DNA of 64,000 nucleotides. Source: Nostoc sp. 'Peltigera membranacea cyanobiont' N6 (lineage in GTDB: Bacteria > Cyanobacteriota > Cyanobacteriia > Cyanobacteriales > Nostocaceae). The notes under the pieces are model-generated. The model was given only the letters and a program-made list of their open reading frames with translations, did not search any database and was not told the origin of the DNA. Made by a program: the position numbers and the translations under genes. Position 1 is the first letter of the stretch, and every line of letters begins with the position of its first letter. This document shows, piece after piece, positions 18,243 to 28,210 of the stretch. The stretch spans positions 5,672,001 to 5,736,000 of the forward strand of contig NZ_CP026681.1 of assembly GCF_002949735.1 (NCBI RefSeq). Direction: 5' to 3'.

Positions 18243-18940
18243 TCATAGAAAAATCACGGAAACTAGTTGAGTTATCTCAACTCAAAAAAACTCTGCAAAA
18301 ATCTTTAGATGATCTTCAAAATGTTCAAACTAGGCAAAAGCAAATAACTGAGGCTGTTGCAGCTATTCAACCACTTGTAGAAGTATTAAAAGCTTTTCGT
18401 CAAAGAGGTATTACTATTGATTTGACTCATAAGGCAGATAAACTCTTAAATTTTATTATCAACATAGAGGATGAATTTAGTAGCAATCCTGATTGGATTC
18501 TTGATCCGGAAAATTTTCAAGGCAATATTTTAAAATCCCAGGTAGTATACCTAAAAACTCAGCTAAAGGAGCAATTGAGTGAATCTTGGAAAAGCTACCG
18601 AGATCAAAAAATGCCTAGCACTAATAATGAAGTACTCAAGGTTCTGGCTAAATTAGAAGCTTTTAAAAAAACCGTTTTGCAAATTCAGATTATAGATAGA
18701 GATATAAAAAACGTTACTTATCCTAAAAATAATGCTGAATTTGAAATGTATGAACTTAAAATAGAGCAATTAAACTACTCTTGGAAGAGTCTCAAGTCTG
18801 ATGAATTTCCAGAAGCCGTATCGCATTTCCTCCAAGCGGCATCTGATCAAGGCTCGCCTTTAACTCTTTTAACTCCAGAAGTTCAAGATTGGATTAATCA
18901 AAATGGCATTTCTGATTCTTTTAAAATTCGCTTGATTTAA
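18239..18940 (+). CDS. dpdI: DpdI (233 aa)
   Basis: A small, mainly helical protein with a coiled-coil-like N-terminus (residues 8-60, KKTLQKSLDDLQNVQTRQ) and no enzymatic motif. It overlaps dpdH by ATGA and precedes dpdJ by 23 bp. In Salmonella Montevideo dpdI contributes to the restriction phenotype. The name is given by position in a conserved gene order. Sequence features alone would only allow a coiled-coil protein of unknown function. It is a likely partner of the DpdH C-terminal coiled coil. Confidence 0.7.
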   Translation: MIIEKSRKLVELSQLKKTLQKSLDDLQNVQTRQKQITEAVAAIQPLVEVLKAFRQRGITIDLTHKADKLLNFIINIEDEFSSNPDWILDPENFQGNILKSQVVYLKTQLKEQLSESWKSYRDQKMPSTNNEVLKVLAKLEAFKKTVLQIQIIDRDIKNVTYPKNNAEFEMYELKIEQLNYSWKSLKSDEFPEAVSHFLQAASDQGSPLTLLTPEVQDWINQNGISDSFKIRLI

Positions 18941-18963
18941 AATAAAGTAAGGGCAGGGCAAGG

Positions 18964-21900
18964 GTGACTACCAACTGGGATAAAATAATTAGAGAATTTT
19001 TAGATAAGTTGGAACGCCAGGAAGTTCAACTTTTGACGTGGGGAATTGTTGATGGTGGATTTTCTGAAGATGAAATTGAAGAACTTGCGGAAAATTTTCT
19101 GAATACTTGCGAGATTGATGAAGATGTTTGGGATTTTATAGACCAAATCCTCGATCGCAAATTGTTGTTTGAGTTCAACCTCAGAGGCGATCGCCTTTTC
19201 CGCACCCGAATGGCGGAAGCGGTGAGATTATTTGCCCGTCTTCGCCAACTGTTCCCGAATAATAATTGGCAAACATCTCCTACCTTAGTTGCTGATTATC
19301 GCCTACAAATCCGTCCGAGAATTTATCCCAAAAGGTATATTACGCCAGAAGCAGTAATTCAGCAGTTGGAAGCAGACAAACTGCTAACTCCCATACAGCA
19401 AAAAGCCGTTACAGCGATACTGCGATCGCCATTGCGCGGTGAGGTTCAACTTGCAGATTTCCAGCTACGCGCTACAAGCCGGATGCTGCGGGATTTAAAC
19501 AGTACAAAAAGTCGTGGGATGATTGTCTGTGCTGGGACAGGAACGGGGAAGACTTTATCTTTTTACCTACCAGCATTAGCGCATATTGCCGCTTTCTTGA
19601 AAAAGGATGAGTATTGGAGTAAAGGACTGGCAATTTATCCCCGTAACGAACTTCTCAAAGACCAATTTTCTGAAACCTATCAAGAAGCACGTCGTCTCGA
19701 TGCTGTCCTCAAAGCAGAAGGTAAGCGTAAAATTCTCATTGGTGCATTTTTTGGCTTAACTCCCAGAAGCGCAATTTTGGATCGGGTGCAGGATAAATGG
19801 AAAGCTGAAAGTAGTGGGTTTACTTGTCCTTACCTGCGGTGTCCCAGATGTGAAGGTGCGCTATCTTGGCGACGGGCTGATGTGGAAGCTGGTAGAGAAA
19901 AACTTTCTTGTCTCAACCCATCCTGTAGTGCTGTTATCCAAGAAGATGAAGTAATTTTAACACGCGATCGCATGGCGAAAACTCCTCCAGACCTAGTTTT
20001 TACCAGCACAGAAATGCTAAATCGATCTATGGGAGACTCCCGTTACGGTCATGTATTTGGCATCGCGGCGGCGAAAAAGCCTCAGATAGTTTTGTTGGAT
20101 GAAGTGCATACTTATACAGGTATCCACGGCGCACAAGTTGCTTACCTGCTGCGGCGTTGGCAGAAAATCATTCACAAGAAAGTCCAATTTACTGGACTTT
20201 CGGCAACTCTAGAAAGTGCAGCAGAATTTTTCAGTCAACTTACAGGTTTAAACCCTGGTTCAGTGGAAGAAATTTCTCCTGGTGAAGACCAAATTGCTGA
20301 AGGAATGGAGTATCAATTGGTTCTCAGGGGCGACCCAGTATCAGGAACAAGTCTTTTATCTACCAGCATCCAAACGGCGATGCTGCTGCGGCGTGTACTC
20401 GACCCATCTGAAGACCCCCCTAGCAAAGGTTTCTATGGTTCCCGTGTTTTCGCCTTCACTGATGACTTAGATGTTACCAATCGCTTATTCCATAACCTTT
20501 TGGATGCTGAAGGTCGAGACAGTTGGGGTCGTCCCTTGCGAGGAAGACAGCCATTAGCAGCTTTGCGATCGCATGGTGCAACTAATGGTAGAGAAAGGCT
20601 GATTGCCGCACAATCCTGGCTATTGTGTGAAGAAATCGGTCACGGTTTGCAACTTCCTTTGAATATTGGGCGCACTAGTTCCCAAGATACCGGAGTTACG
20701 CCAAATGCAGATGTGATTGTGGCTACTGCATCTCTGGAAGTGGGATTTAACGACCCAGAAGTTGGAGGTGTCATCCAGCACAAAGCACCGCGAGATATGG
20801 CATCTTTCCTGCAACGCAAAGGACGGGCGGGACGACGCAGAACTATGCGACCTTGGACGGTGGTAGTGCTTTCTGATTACGGACGGGACAGAATCGCCTA
20901 TCAAGGCTACGATATGCTGTTTAACCCAGTTTTAGAAAAGCGATCGCTTCCCATCGCCAACCGCTATGTTATTCGCATTCAAGCGGTTTTCGCCTTTATG
21001 GATTGGGTTAGACGGCAATTAGCGGCAACTATAGGAAGTGTCTGGAGAGACTTTGCTACTACTGATTTATACTTAATTAACCGTCAGCGACTAGAAATAA
21101 AACTGATCAAAAACATCCTGGAAACAGAAGCAGGACAACGCAACTTAGAAACATATCTGCAATCAGCACTACACCTTACCAAAGATGAAGTCGAAGCAAT
21201 TCTTTGGGAACCACCGAGATCATTGATGATGGCGGTGCTTCCGACTTTGCTACGGCGTTTAGAGTCTGGTTGGAAACGCCTTCCCATTCAGCAAGATGAA
21301 TCAGACAAAGACTATCAAACCCGTGACCCGTTACCTGATTTTGTTCCCCCGAATTTATTTAGTGACCTGCTGTTGCCAGAAGTAACGATTACTACACCAG
21401 CACAGACGCGCAACAGTGAGCCGGATATTAACCCCATGCCCATTATCCAAGCCCTGAAAACCTTTACTCCAGGCAGGGCGACGCGCCGTTTCGGGGTGCA
21501 GCATATCTATGCAACTCACTGGATTGCACCGCCAGATTTACAACAAAGAGAACAAGAATTGCCTGTAGAAGACTATTGTGCCGAGTTTGAAGAAGCAGGG
21601 TATTTTCAATTATGGCAAGATGGGCAAGTTGTAGATATTCGCTGTATTCGACCTTGGGCAATTAATCCTACCCAAGTTCCGCCTAATATTTCAATTACCT
21701 CTAACGCCCAATTGGAATGGCGCAGTCAAATTATACCACCCGACTTGGGAATAAAACTCGAACTGCCTCAAGGTTCCCCGTGGTGCAAAATTATCACAGA
21801 AGTTTGTTGTTTTACTCACACTCAACAATCGCCCGTGGAAGTGCGGCGGTTTGCGATCGCCTCTCATGCTAACATCCGCTTCGATAATGGCCAGGAACTC

Positions 21901-23487
21901 GATACGACAATTCGCTTCACCCAGAGACAGGATCGTAGTCCTGCGGCTGTAGGATTTGCCCAATCTGTTGACGGTTTAGTATTTCGCTTTTGTATTCCGC
22001 CCAATTTCAGCATCAGTCCCAACGATTCCAATCAAGAGAAAATTCGGGCGTTTCGCACGGCATATTTCCGATATCGGGTATTGACAGATACCAGATTGTG
22101 TGAGTTAACAAATGTCTTTCAACGAGAGTGGCTTTATCAAATATATATATCGATGCTGACCGCCCGTGCCTTGACAGCCCAAATCTCTCTACGTGAAGCT
22201 TTTGAGACGCTTTTGGGTGAAAATATGGGTCAAGAAATGGCAAGGGTTCTGGACAATATCTTTCAAACCTTGAATGTCGAAGAAACCCTACTGGAAGAAG
22301 GGGAATCTGCACCGGAACAAATTCAGGGACGGCAGAGGGTACATGATAGGTTGCTGGCACTTGCCAACGCAGATATCATCCAAACTATATTAAATGATCT
22401 TGCACCGATTCTCTGGTCAGAACCTGATGAAGAGTGGCACTCTTGGGCAGCATTACGTTTTAAAGCGACCTTGGGAGGGGCGCTGCTGGATGCTTGCGGG
22501 CAATTGTGTCCCCACTTTGATTTGGGCGACCTGATTTTAGATATCGATCCTGGCCCGCGTCCACCAGATGCACCTGCTATTTCAGAGGGAGTAGAGGAAA
22601 TTTGGATAACTGAGTCTACCATTGGTGGCGGTGGGGTGATTGAGGAAATCTTGCGGCGCTATGCTGCTGATCCGGCGAATTTTTTCCGATTGGCGGGGAG
22701 TGCGTTGTCACCTGCGGATTTTGAGATTGTGGACTCGGAACTGACGCGGTTACTGGAGTTAACCCAAACCAGTGCAGATGTTGCCGATGCAATGGCAGAT
22801 GTGCGGTTAGCCGAAGGACATGGTGAATTAAAACAAGCAAGCGATCGCCTCCGTAAAGTCCTGTCCTCTGAGGGTATTTTGGTAACGCATCCGGTGATGA
22901 CTGCAATAAACGCACGGGTTTTGCGTCCTGGAAGTACGCCGGAAACCGATAAACTACTGCTGGATTTGATTCGTTTGTGGCATCAAGAAGAAGCGCGTTT
23001 AGGTATTGAAATTGATGCGCGGGTGTTTGCTTATGTCGCCAGCAACGATGACCAGTTGGATCGGGCATTGTTGCATCTTGGTTTAGTGCAGCCTAATCCC
23101 TATTGGCGGTTTCAAGTGATTTATGGGCTGTTGTGGGCGAGGGGAAATATTATTCGTTCTCGCGCCTTATCTTCCTATAATCCTTTTGCTGTGGTTGCCG
23201 ATGCTGATAGAGAAATTTTACTGGATGTTTTGCAAGTCGGCGATCGCACAGTTTGGCTGAATGAACCCAACTGGCGAGAACAGGTGGAGGAAGCATTTAA
23301 GCAAGGTGCATCGGTTTCGCTGATAGCGCCTCCTGATGCGAGAGGAGATTTAAAGTCAGCGATTTTGAGTTTAGCAGTCGAACCAATGGAACTTGGGTTT
23401 TTGCAGGTTTACCCATTGATGGAGGGGGTGCAGAGGTATCCGCGAGGGTTTGGGGTGAGGCTACGAGTCAGGGAGCTAGTGCAGTAA
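18964..23487 (+). CDS. dpdJ: DpdJ, giant DEAD/DEAH-type helicase (1507 aa)
   Basis: An SF2 helicase starting with GTG at 18964, preceded by GGGCAAGG. Motifs are the Walker A sequence AGTGTGKT near residue 190, LLDEVHTYTGIHGAQ near 377 (DEVH box), FTGLSATLESA near 412, and a C-terminal lobe with VIVATASLEVGFNDPEVGG and FLQRKGRAGRR near 590-625. A zinc-finger-like insertion (CPYLRCPRCEG...CLNPSC) at about 288-320 separates the first motifs. The last 850 residues have no recognised domain. GC content and HIP1 density are higher than in the genes before and after. The restriction role of DpdJ in Salmonella was described only as possible. Confidence 0.84.
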   Translation: MTTNWDKIIREFLDKLERQEVQLLTWGIVDGGFSEDEIEELAENFLNTCEIDEDVWDFIDQILDRKLLFEFNLRGDRLFRTRMAEAVRLFARLRQLFPNNNWQTSPTLVADYRLQIRPRIYPKRYITPEAVIQQLEADKLLTPIQQKAVTAILRSPLRGEVQLADFQLRATSRMLRDLNSTKSRGMIVCAGTGTGKTLSFYLPALAHIAAFLKKDEYWSKGLAIYPRNELLKDQFSETYQEARRLDAVLKAEGKRKILIGAFFGLTPRSAILDRVQDKWKAESSGFTCPYLRCPRCEGALSWRRADVEAGREKLSCLNPSCSAVIQEDEVILTRDRMAKTPPDLVFTSTEMLNRSMGDSRYGHVFGIAAAKKPQIVLLDEVHTYTGIHGAQVAYLLRRWQKIIHKKVQFTGLSATLESAAEFFSQLTGLNPGSVEEISPGEDQIAEGMEYQLVLRGDPVSGTSLLSTSIQTAMLLRRVLDPSEDPPSKGFYGSRVFAFTDDLDVTNRLFHNLLDAEGRDSWGRPLRGRQPLAALRSHGATNGRERLIAAQSWLLCEEIGHGLQLPLNIGRTSSQDTGVTPNADVIVATASLEVGFNDPEVGGVIQHKAPRDMASFLQRKGRAGRRRTMRPWTVVVLSDYGRDRIAYQGYDMLFNPVLEKRSLPIANRYVIRIQAVFAFMDWVRRQLAATIGSVWRDFATTDLYLINRQRLEIKLIKNILETEAGQRNLETYLQSALHLTKDEVEAILWEPPRSLMMAVLPTLLRRLESGWKRLPIQQDESDKDYQTRDPLPDFVPPNLFSDLLLPEVTITTPAQTRNSEPDINPMPIIQALKTFTPGRATRRFGVQHIYATHWIAPPDLQQREQELPVEDYCAEFEEAGYFQLWQDGQVVDIRCIRPWAINPTQVPPNISITSNAQLEWRSQIIPPDLGIKLELPQGSPWCKIITEVCCFTHTQQSPVEVRRFAIASHANIRFDNGQELDTTIRFTQRQDRSPAAVGFAQSVDGLVFRFCIPPNFSISPNDSNQEKIRAFRTAYFRYRVLTDTRLCELTNVFQREWLYQIYISMLTARALTAQISLREAFETLLGENMGQEMARVLDNIFQTLNVEETLLEEGESAPEQIQGRQRVHDRLLALANADIIQTILNDLAPILWSEPDEEWHSWAALRFKATLGGALLDACGQLCPHFDLGDLILDIDPGPRPPDAPAISEGVEEIWITESTIGGGGVIEEILRRYAADPANFFRLAGSALSPADFEIVDSELTRLLELTQTSADVADAMADVRLAEGHGELKQASDRLRKVLSSEGILVTHPVMTAINARVLRPGSTPETDKLLLDLIRLWHQEEARLGIEIDARVFAYVASNDDQLDRALLHLGLVQPNPYWRFQVIYGLLWARGNIIRSRALSSYNPFAVVADADREILLDVLQVGDRTVWLNEPNWREQVEEAFKQGASVSLIAPPDARGDLKSAILSLAVEPMELGFLQVYPLMEGVQRYPRGFGVRLRVRELVQ

Positions 23488-23494
23488 AGTTAAC

Positions 23495-23580
23495 ATTTTT
23501 TAAACAAAAATTTAAAAATATCTTGTTTTGGGGTATGTTTAAAACAAGTGTTTAAAACTTAGACTAAAATTTAAACAAAA
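23495..23580. promoter_or_regulatory. TTTAAAC repeat cluster upstream of the MerR-like gene
   Basis: The AT-rich leader contains repeated TTTAAAC-type words: TTTTTTAAACAAAAATTTAAA (from 23495), the direct repeat GTTTAAAACAAGTGTTTAAAAC (23537-23558) and ATTTAAACAAAA (23569-23580). Spacing and repetition suggest operators for the regulator coded 35 bp downstream. Binding is inferred. Confidence 0.5.
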
Positions 23581-23614
23581 CATCGCTGTATTTCGATGGA
23601 GTATAAAACTTTTT

Positions 23615-24088
23615 ATGGCTAGTGGATTTACTAGACAAGAAACCATCGCTCTGACTGGCATAAGCTCTGGCAGACTAAGCTACTTAGACAGAACAGAGTT
23701 GGTAGTGCCAGAAAAGTTTGGTAATCCTCAGCACCCTAAAGTCGTTTATAAGTGGCAGCAAATTCTAGAAATAAAAACTATTGAAAGTTTAAGACAGAAG
23801 CTTTCATTACAAGAAATTAGAAAAGTTTTATATTTTTTAAAATTCAGAGATTATGAATATTCTTTTTTTAAGCATCGTCTTGTTTTTGTTAATTCACAAC
23901 TTTATTTAATTGAAGATATGCAAGACTTCGGTTTGATGATTTTAGAAACATCTGGAAAAAATCAGGGGCAAGTTGTAATTCATGAAATTGGAGAAATAGG
24001 AGATGTGATTACAGAATTAGCAATAGAAGCAGAGAAACATCATGTTTTAGATTTTGATAAACGGACAGGAATAGTTTTGAAGGGGTAA
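23615..24088 (+). CDS. MerR-like HTH regulator of the nested R-M block (157 aa)
   Basis: Residues about 5-70 follow the MerR winged-helix plan: FTRQETIALTGISSGRLSYLDRTELV, then a wing with HPKVVYKWQQILEIKTI, and a second helical pair SLQEIRKVLYFL. The C-terminal half is a small alpha/beta domain without a clear ligand site. No metal-binding Cys pair is present. The gene precedes a DNA methyltransferase by 37 bp, so it may act as a controller protein for a restriction-modification unit. Codon use is AT-rich and HIP1 sites are absent, unlike in dpdJ. Confidence 0.62.
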   Translation: MASGFTRQETIALTGISSGRLSYLDRTELVVPEKFGNPQHPKVVYKWQQILEIKTIESLRQKLSLQEIRKVLYFLKFRDYEYSFFKHRLVFVNSQLYLIEDMQDFGLMILETSGKNQGQVVIHEIGEIGDVITELAIEAEKHHVLDFDKRTGIVLKG

Positions 24089-24125
24089 GAGAAATACATA
24101 TAAGAATCACAAGGAGAAACCAGTA

Positions 24126-27100
24126 ATGAGTTCTAATATAGCTGTAAATAAAATATACCAGCGAGTAATGGAGCATACTGGCTTCTATCATGATGGTGTG
24201 CCAACTACAGGAGTTACAGAAGCGGAAGATATTCGCAATAAAAATGAATATTTATACAAGTGCATTAAATATAGTGCTGTAATTAATCCTGAGCAAATTA
24301 ACGCTACAGCAATCTATGAATTATCTGGTTCACCTTGTATTTATTTCACTCAATTAAATGAACCTAACCCTAGAGAGTTAGCTAAACTACATAAACTGTC
24401 TTGGAATCATGGTTCAGCCCCAATGTTGTGGGTAATTACACCTGAGCAGGTATTACTTTATAACTGTTATTCTCAACCCACTAAACAAGATGAAAATGAT
24501 CCAAACCGACATTTAATCGAGAGCTTTGAAACTACTGAAAGTGACTTGAACCGCATGAATCAATTCGCTAGTCGTCTGCAAATTGAATCAGGTGAGTTTT
24601 GGCAAAAGGTAGAAGCAAAGCAAATTGATCGTCAGCAAAGAGTAGATTCAGTTCTTGTAAAAGATTTGAATCAGGCTGAAGAGAAATTAACAAAAGAAAA
24701 AAAATTAGAGCGTCAATTTGCTCACGCTCTTTTAATACGTTCTGTTTTTGTTGCTTATCTGCAAGATAGAGATATCTTAAATCAAGAATTTTTCTCTAGC
24801 CGCTTTGGAGTAGATTCATTTAATGAACTCCTAAATGATAAACTAGCTACTTATGAGTTATTTGAGTGGTTGCAAACGATTTTCAATGGGGATTTATTTC
24901 CTGTTTCAATAAAAGAAAGAGATGCTGTAGCCAAAAAACATCTTGAAGTTGCACAAAGTTTAATAGGTGGTGTAGAAGAAATAGGAACAGGTCAACAACG
25001 TCTATGGCGAGCTTATGATTTCAAAGTTATACCCATAGAATTGATTAGTTCAATTTATGAAAGTTTTATTTATGCTACTGATTCAAAATCAGCAAAAGAA
25101 AATAGTACACATTATACACCTATAAATTTAGTTGATTTGGTACTTTCTGAAGTATTTAAAGAACTTGATGGCGATGCTAAAGTTCTAGATTTAGCTTGTG
25201 GTTCAGGTGTATTTTTAGTTGAATCTCTGCGGAGATTAGTTGTTAAACGCTGGACTAATGGAGAATCACAAACTCGCCATCTAATTCGTGAAACTCTTTA
25301 CAATCAAATTTATGGTGTAGATATTAATCCAGAAGCAGTTCAGATTGCGGCTTTTAGTCTTTACCTTACTGCTTTGGAATTAGATTATGAATTAGAGCAA
25401 CATCGTCAATTAGCAGATGATTTAAAATTTCAAAAGCTAATAGGTAATAATTTATTTGCCAGTGACGCATTTGATGAAACAGCAGAATTTAATCAAATAG
25501 AACAATTTACACATAAACAATTTAGTGCAATCGTTGGTAATCCACCTTGGACAAAACCTAAATCAAATAAATCAGCAGAACAATATTGTGAGCGTAAGCG
25601 TCCTGATTCAGGTTATCCAGACGGATATCCTACAGCTTATGGTACACCTCCAGACCAAGCATTTTTATGGCGTATTGGCGACTTTGCTAATAATAAAACT
25701 TGCATTGGTTTAATTTTGCATGGCAAGCCTTTTTTCAGTAATGACACAGCAGCTACAAAAGCAAAAGAATCTCTGTTGATGAGGTTTAAACCAAAAGTTA
25801 TTGTTAATTTATCCAAACTGCGTAGAGAGCATATATTTCCTAATTCTGAAGCTCCAGCCATGATTTTAATAGCAGAAGGTAAATATTCAGAACAGAGAGA
25901 TTCTTTTTACTTTGTATGTCCAGAACGTTCTATAGATTTTCGACGACATGGCATTGTTGAAATTGGAGCAGAGCATATTAAAAAACTTCCGGTTTTTAGT
26001 ACAGCATTAGAATCAAATATGCTAAAAATTGCTACTTGGGGTAGTGCTAGAGATATGTGCCTGATCCAAAAATTAGCAGATTTTACAAACATTAAACAAA
26101 TTGCAGGAAATCCACCTAAGAATGGATTTAACTATGGAAATAAGCAAGAAATCCCACAAGAATTGATGAATAAAAAATGTCTGCCTTCTAGCAAAATGCC
26201 CAGATATCAAATTGATGTAGATAAACTAGATTTCCCACCTGCAACAATGGAGTCTCCAAGGGATTCGCAAATTTATAAAGCTCCATTGGTTATAATCTCA
26301 CTAAGTGTTGATGGAAATGATGCCTTTTCTGCTTTTAGTCAAGAAGATGTTGTTTACACACAAAGATATTCAGGTATTTCTTTTGCAAAAGATCAAGTCA
26401 ATTTAGCTCATTACTTGAATGGTGTTATCAATTCATCAATTATAAGTTACTTTTTATTCTTTACAGCTTCATCATGGGGTATTGAGCGTAATGAAATAAA
26501 AACACAAGACTTAGGAATACTTCCTGTTCCTAAGCCAAATGAAGAAAACGAAAGATTTATTACTCAAATTATTGAAATAGAAGGTAGATTGCGTGAATCT
26601 ACCAATAAATCTGTTGAGAAAGATTTTAAAAAACAACTTGATGAAGCTGTATTTAATCTATACGGTTTAGATGATAAAGAACGTATTTTAGTTGAAGACA
26701 CTACGCAAATCACGATTGATTGGTATATGAATCGTGAGAAATCTACAACATTAAGAAGACCTAAAACTGCTGATTTAGAAGCGTATTCTATACAATTCAT
26801 GAGTGTTATTAAACCATTTCTTCAGACACTTAACGAAAGAAGTATAGTTGCTGATATATTTAGTATTCCTAAAACAACATTAGAGGTGGTTAAGTTTAGC
26901 ATAGTACCATACCTAGATCGTGAGCCAATTATACAAACTGTTCAGGCTGGGGATTTGGTGACTGTGCTGAAAAGCATTGCGGAACAACTACCGCCAAACT
27001 TGGCTGACCGCGTTTTCACCCGCCGTAATGCCAGAATTTATAACGGCGAATATTTATATATTATTAAACCTGCTCAACTGCGCTACTGGAGTCGTTCTGC

Positions 27101-27152
27101 TGGGTTAAATGATGCCGATACTGTTTTAGCTGAACATTTTAGGAATCGTTAA
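24126..27152 (+). CDS. N6-adenine DNA methyltransferase, Eco57I/PglX-like (1008 aa)
   Basis: A large gamma-class adenine methyltransferase. Motif I is VLDLACGSGVFLVESL near residue 354 (AdoMet binding) and motif IV is NPPW near 472 (catalytic). GVDINPEAVQIAAFSL near 398 is motif II. Residues 1-150 form a separate N-terminal domain. The C-terminal 400 residues probably recognise the target sequence. The size fits type IIG or BREX/Pgl-type enzymes. I see no certain PD-(D/E)XK motif in its N-terminus, and a separate nuclease candidate follows after 3 bp. It may give a second epigenetic layer to the Dpd island or be an independent passenger R-M system. Confidence 0.8.
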   Translation: MSSNIAVNKIYQRVMEHTGFYHDGVPTTGVTEAEDIRNKNEYLYKCIKYSAVINPEQINATAIYELSGSPCIYFTQLNEPNPRELAKLHKLSWNHGSAPMLWVITPEQVLLYNCYSQPTKQDENDPNRHLIESFETTESDLNRMNQFASRLQIESGEFWQKVEAKQIDRQQRVDSVLVKDLNQAEEKLTKEKKLERQFAHALLIRSVFVAYLQDRDILNQEFFSSRFGVDSFNELLNDKLATYELFEWLQTIFNGDLFPVSIKERDAVAKKHLEVAQSLIGGVEEIGTGQQRLWRAYDFKVIPIELISSIYESFIYATDSKSAKENSTHYTPINLVDLVLSEVFKELDGDAKVLDLACGSGVFLVESLRRLVVKRWTNGESQTRHLIRETLYNQIYGVDINPEAVQIAAFSLYLTALELDYELEQHRQLADDLKFQKLIGNNLFASDAFDETAEFNQIEQFTHKQFSAIVGNPPWTKPKSNKSAEQYCERKRPDSGYPDGYPTAYGTPPDQAFLWRIGDFANNKTCIGLILHGKPFFSNDTAATKAKESLLMRFKPKVIVNLSKLRREHIFPNSEAPAMILIAEGKYSEQRDSFYFVCPERSIDFRRHGIVEIGAEHIKKLPVFSTALESNMLKIATWGSARDMCLIQKLADFTNIKQIAGNPPKNGFNYGNKQEIPQELMNKKCLPSSKMPRYQIDVDKLDFPPATMESPRDSQIYKAPLVIISLSVDGNDAFSAFSQEDVVYTQRYSGISFAKDQVNLAHYLNGVINSSIISYFLFFTASSWGIERNEIKTQDLGILPVPKPNEENERFITQIIEIEGRLRESTNKSVEKDFKKQLDEAVFNLYGLDDKERILVEDTTQITIDWYMNREKSTTLRRPKTADLEAYSIQFMSVIKPFLQTLNERSIVADIFSIPKTTLEVVKFSIVPYLDREPIIQTVQAGDLVTVLKSIAEQLPPNLADRVFTRRNARIYNGEYLYIIKPAQLRYWSRSAGLNDADTVLAEHFRNR

Positions 27153-27155
27153 ATT

Positions 27156-27812
27156 ATGTTGCCATTGGATGATTCAGGTGCTGTTGGACAACCATCAATT
27201 ATTCAGCGATATGACATTATCGCAACAGTCCTTGATCTCATTCAAGCAGCTTGGATTAAAGTATGTCAAAAACCAGAGATTAATACCCAAAGTGACGAAG
27301 ATACTATTGCTGGAGCTTTACATAATGAGATGTGGGCTGAAAAGGAACGCCGGGGTATATATGGGCCACCAAGAATTGAGAATGAAGCAGCAACAAGACG
27401 TTCTGACAAGAGCTTGAAGCCAGATGGTTTTATAGATTTTAAAATGGTTTATTCATGGAATATTGAAGATTATTTTGGTCTAGAGTGCAAGAGAATAAGC
27501 AGTACAAAACCAGATAGAGATTTAGCAACAAAATATGTTTTAGAGGGTGTAAAAAGATTTGTTGTAGGAACTTACAGTATAGGTCATGACTATGCAGCCA
27601 TGCTAGGTTTTGTGATTGATGGTAAGGTTACTGAGTGTATTGATTTGATTTGCGATCGCCTTAATAAATATAAAAATGAGATATCTTTGAAAGAAGATTG
27701 GGTTGACGAGCCAGGTTTTGGAACAACACAAAATATATATCGTACTCGTCATATTCAAGACGGTCAAAATGATTTAATGACGATTCTCCATTTATTTCTC
27801 GTAGTTAATTAG
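27156..27812 (+). CDS. Putative PD-(D/E)XK restriction nuclease (218 aa)
   Basis: The ATG lies 3 bp after the methyltransferase stop, so the two are cotranscribed. KPDGFIDFKMVY (near 88) and YFGLECKRIS (near 106-115) give the D-(X)n-E-X-K pattern of PD-(D/E)XK nucleases. The following helix YVLEGVKRFVVGTYS supports the fold. No named family was recognised. Its association with a methyltransferase suggests it cuts at unmethylated sites. It could alternatively be a non-catalytic restriction subunit. The call rests on one motif and gene order. Confidence 0.6.
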   Translation: MLPLDDSGAVGQPSIIQRYDIIATVLDLIQAAWIKVCQKPEINTQSDEDTIAGALHNEMWAEKERRGIYGPPRIENEAATRRSDKSLKPDGFIDFKMVYSWNIEDYFGLECKRISSTKPDRDLATKYVLEGVKRFVVGTYSIGHDYAAMLGFVIDGKVTECIDLICDRLNKYKNEISLKEDWVDEPGFGTTQNIYRTRHIQDGQNDLMTILHLFLVVN

Positions 27813-27940
27813 ATTTTTATCCTTTGCATAGAATAATTTAAGCGTGGTATCATCACACTCCTCCACAACACTATAATCCACAACGCTATAATCATTGATT
27901 AATTGAGGCACAATAGAACCAAAGGCACTGTGAATACACA

Positions 27941-28210
27941 ATGACTACTCAATTGATGGTTCAACCCTCATCCTTAATGTCTTCTGGTATCAGGATGAGC
28001 GAATTCGGTGATATTTATCTTTTTAAATTTACCGATGAGCTACAGTCTCGCTTTGAAGAACTGTTGCAGAAGAAAAAAGCTGATGCGCTCACTCCTGAAG
28101 AAGAAGCTGAATATGTAGGCATTTCCGAACTTGAGCGAATATTTACCTTGATTAACGCTCAACTAGCAGCCAAAAGTAAATGGTGTCCGAACAAACTCGA
28201 AGACTTGTAA
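27941..28210 (+). CDS. Small hypothetical protein paired with HNH gene (89 aa)
   Basis: A short protein with a polar middle (ELLQKKKADALTPEEEAEYVGISELERIFTLINAQLA). Its last 31 bases overlap the HNH gene. Such a pair, a small acidic helical protein followed by an HNH endonuclease, recurs in cyanobacteria. It may be an antitoxin-like or immunity-like partner; that is inference. A direct repeat (CCACAACACTATAAT/CCACAACGCTATAAT) at about 27865-27900 lies in its upstream region. Confidence 0.55.
   Translation: MTTQLMVQPSSLMSSGIRMSEFGDIYLFKFTDELQSRFEELLQKKKADALTPEEEAEYVGISELERIFTLINAQLAAKSKWCPNKLEDL

Noticed and set aside
22013..23068. Several minus-strand frames of 90-150 codons inside dpdJ
   Set aside because: They are antisense shadows of a strongly supported helicase gene in a GC-richer region and show no domain features.
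24126..27812. Complete BREX or Pgl system
   Set aside because: The methyltransferase is PglX-like in plan, but no pglZ, brxC/pglY, brxL or lon-like gene accompanies it in the window.
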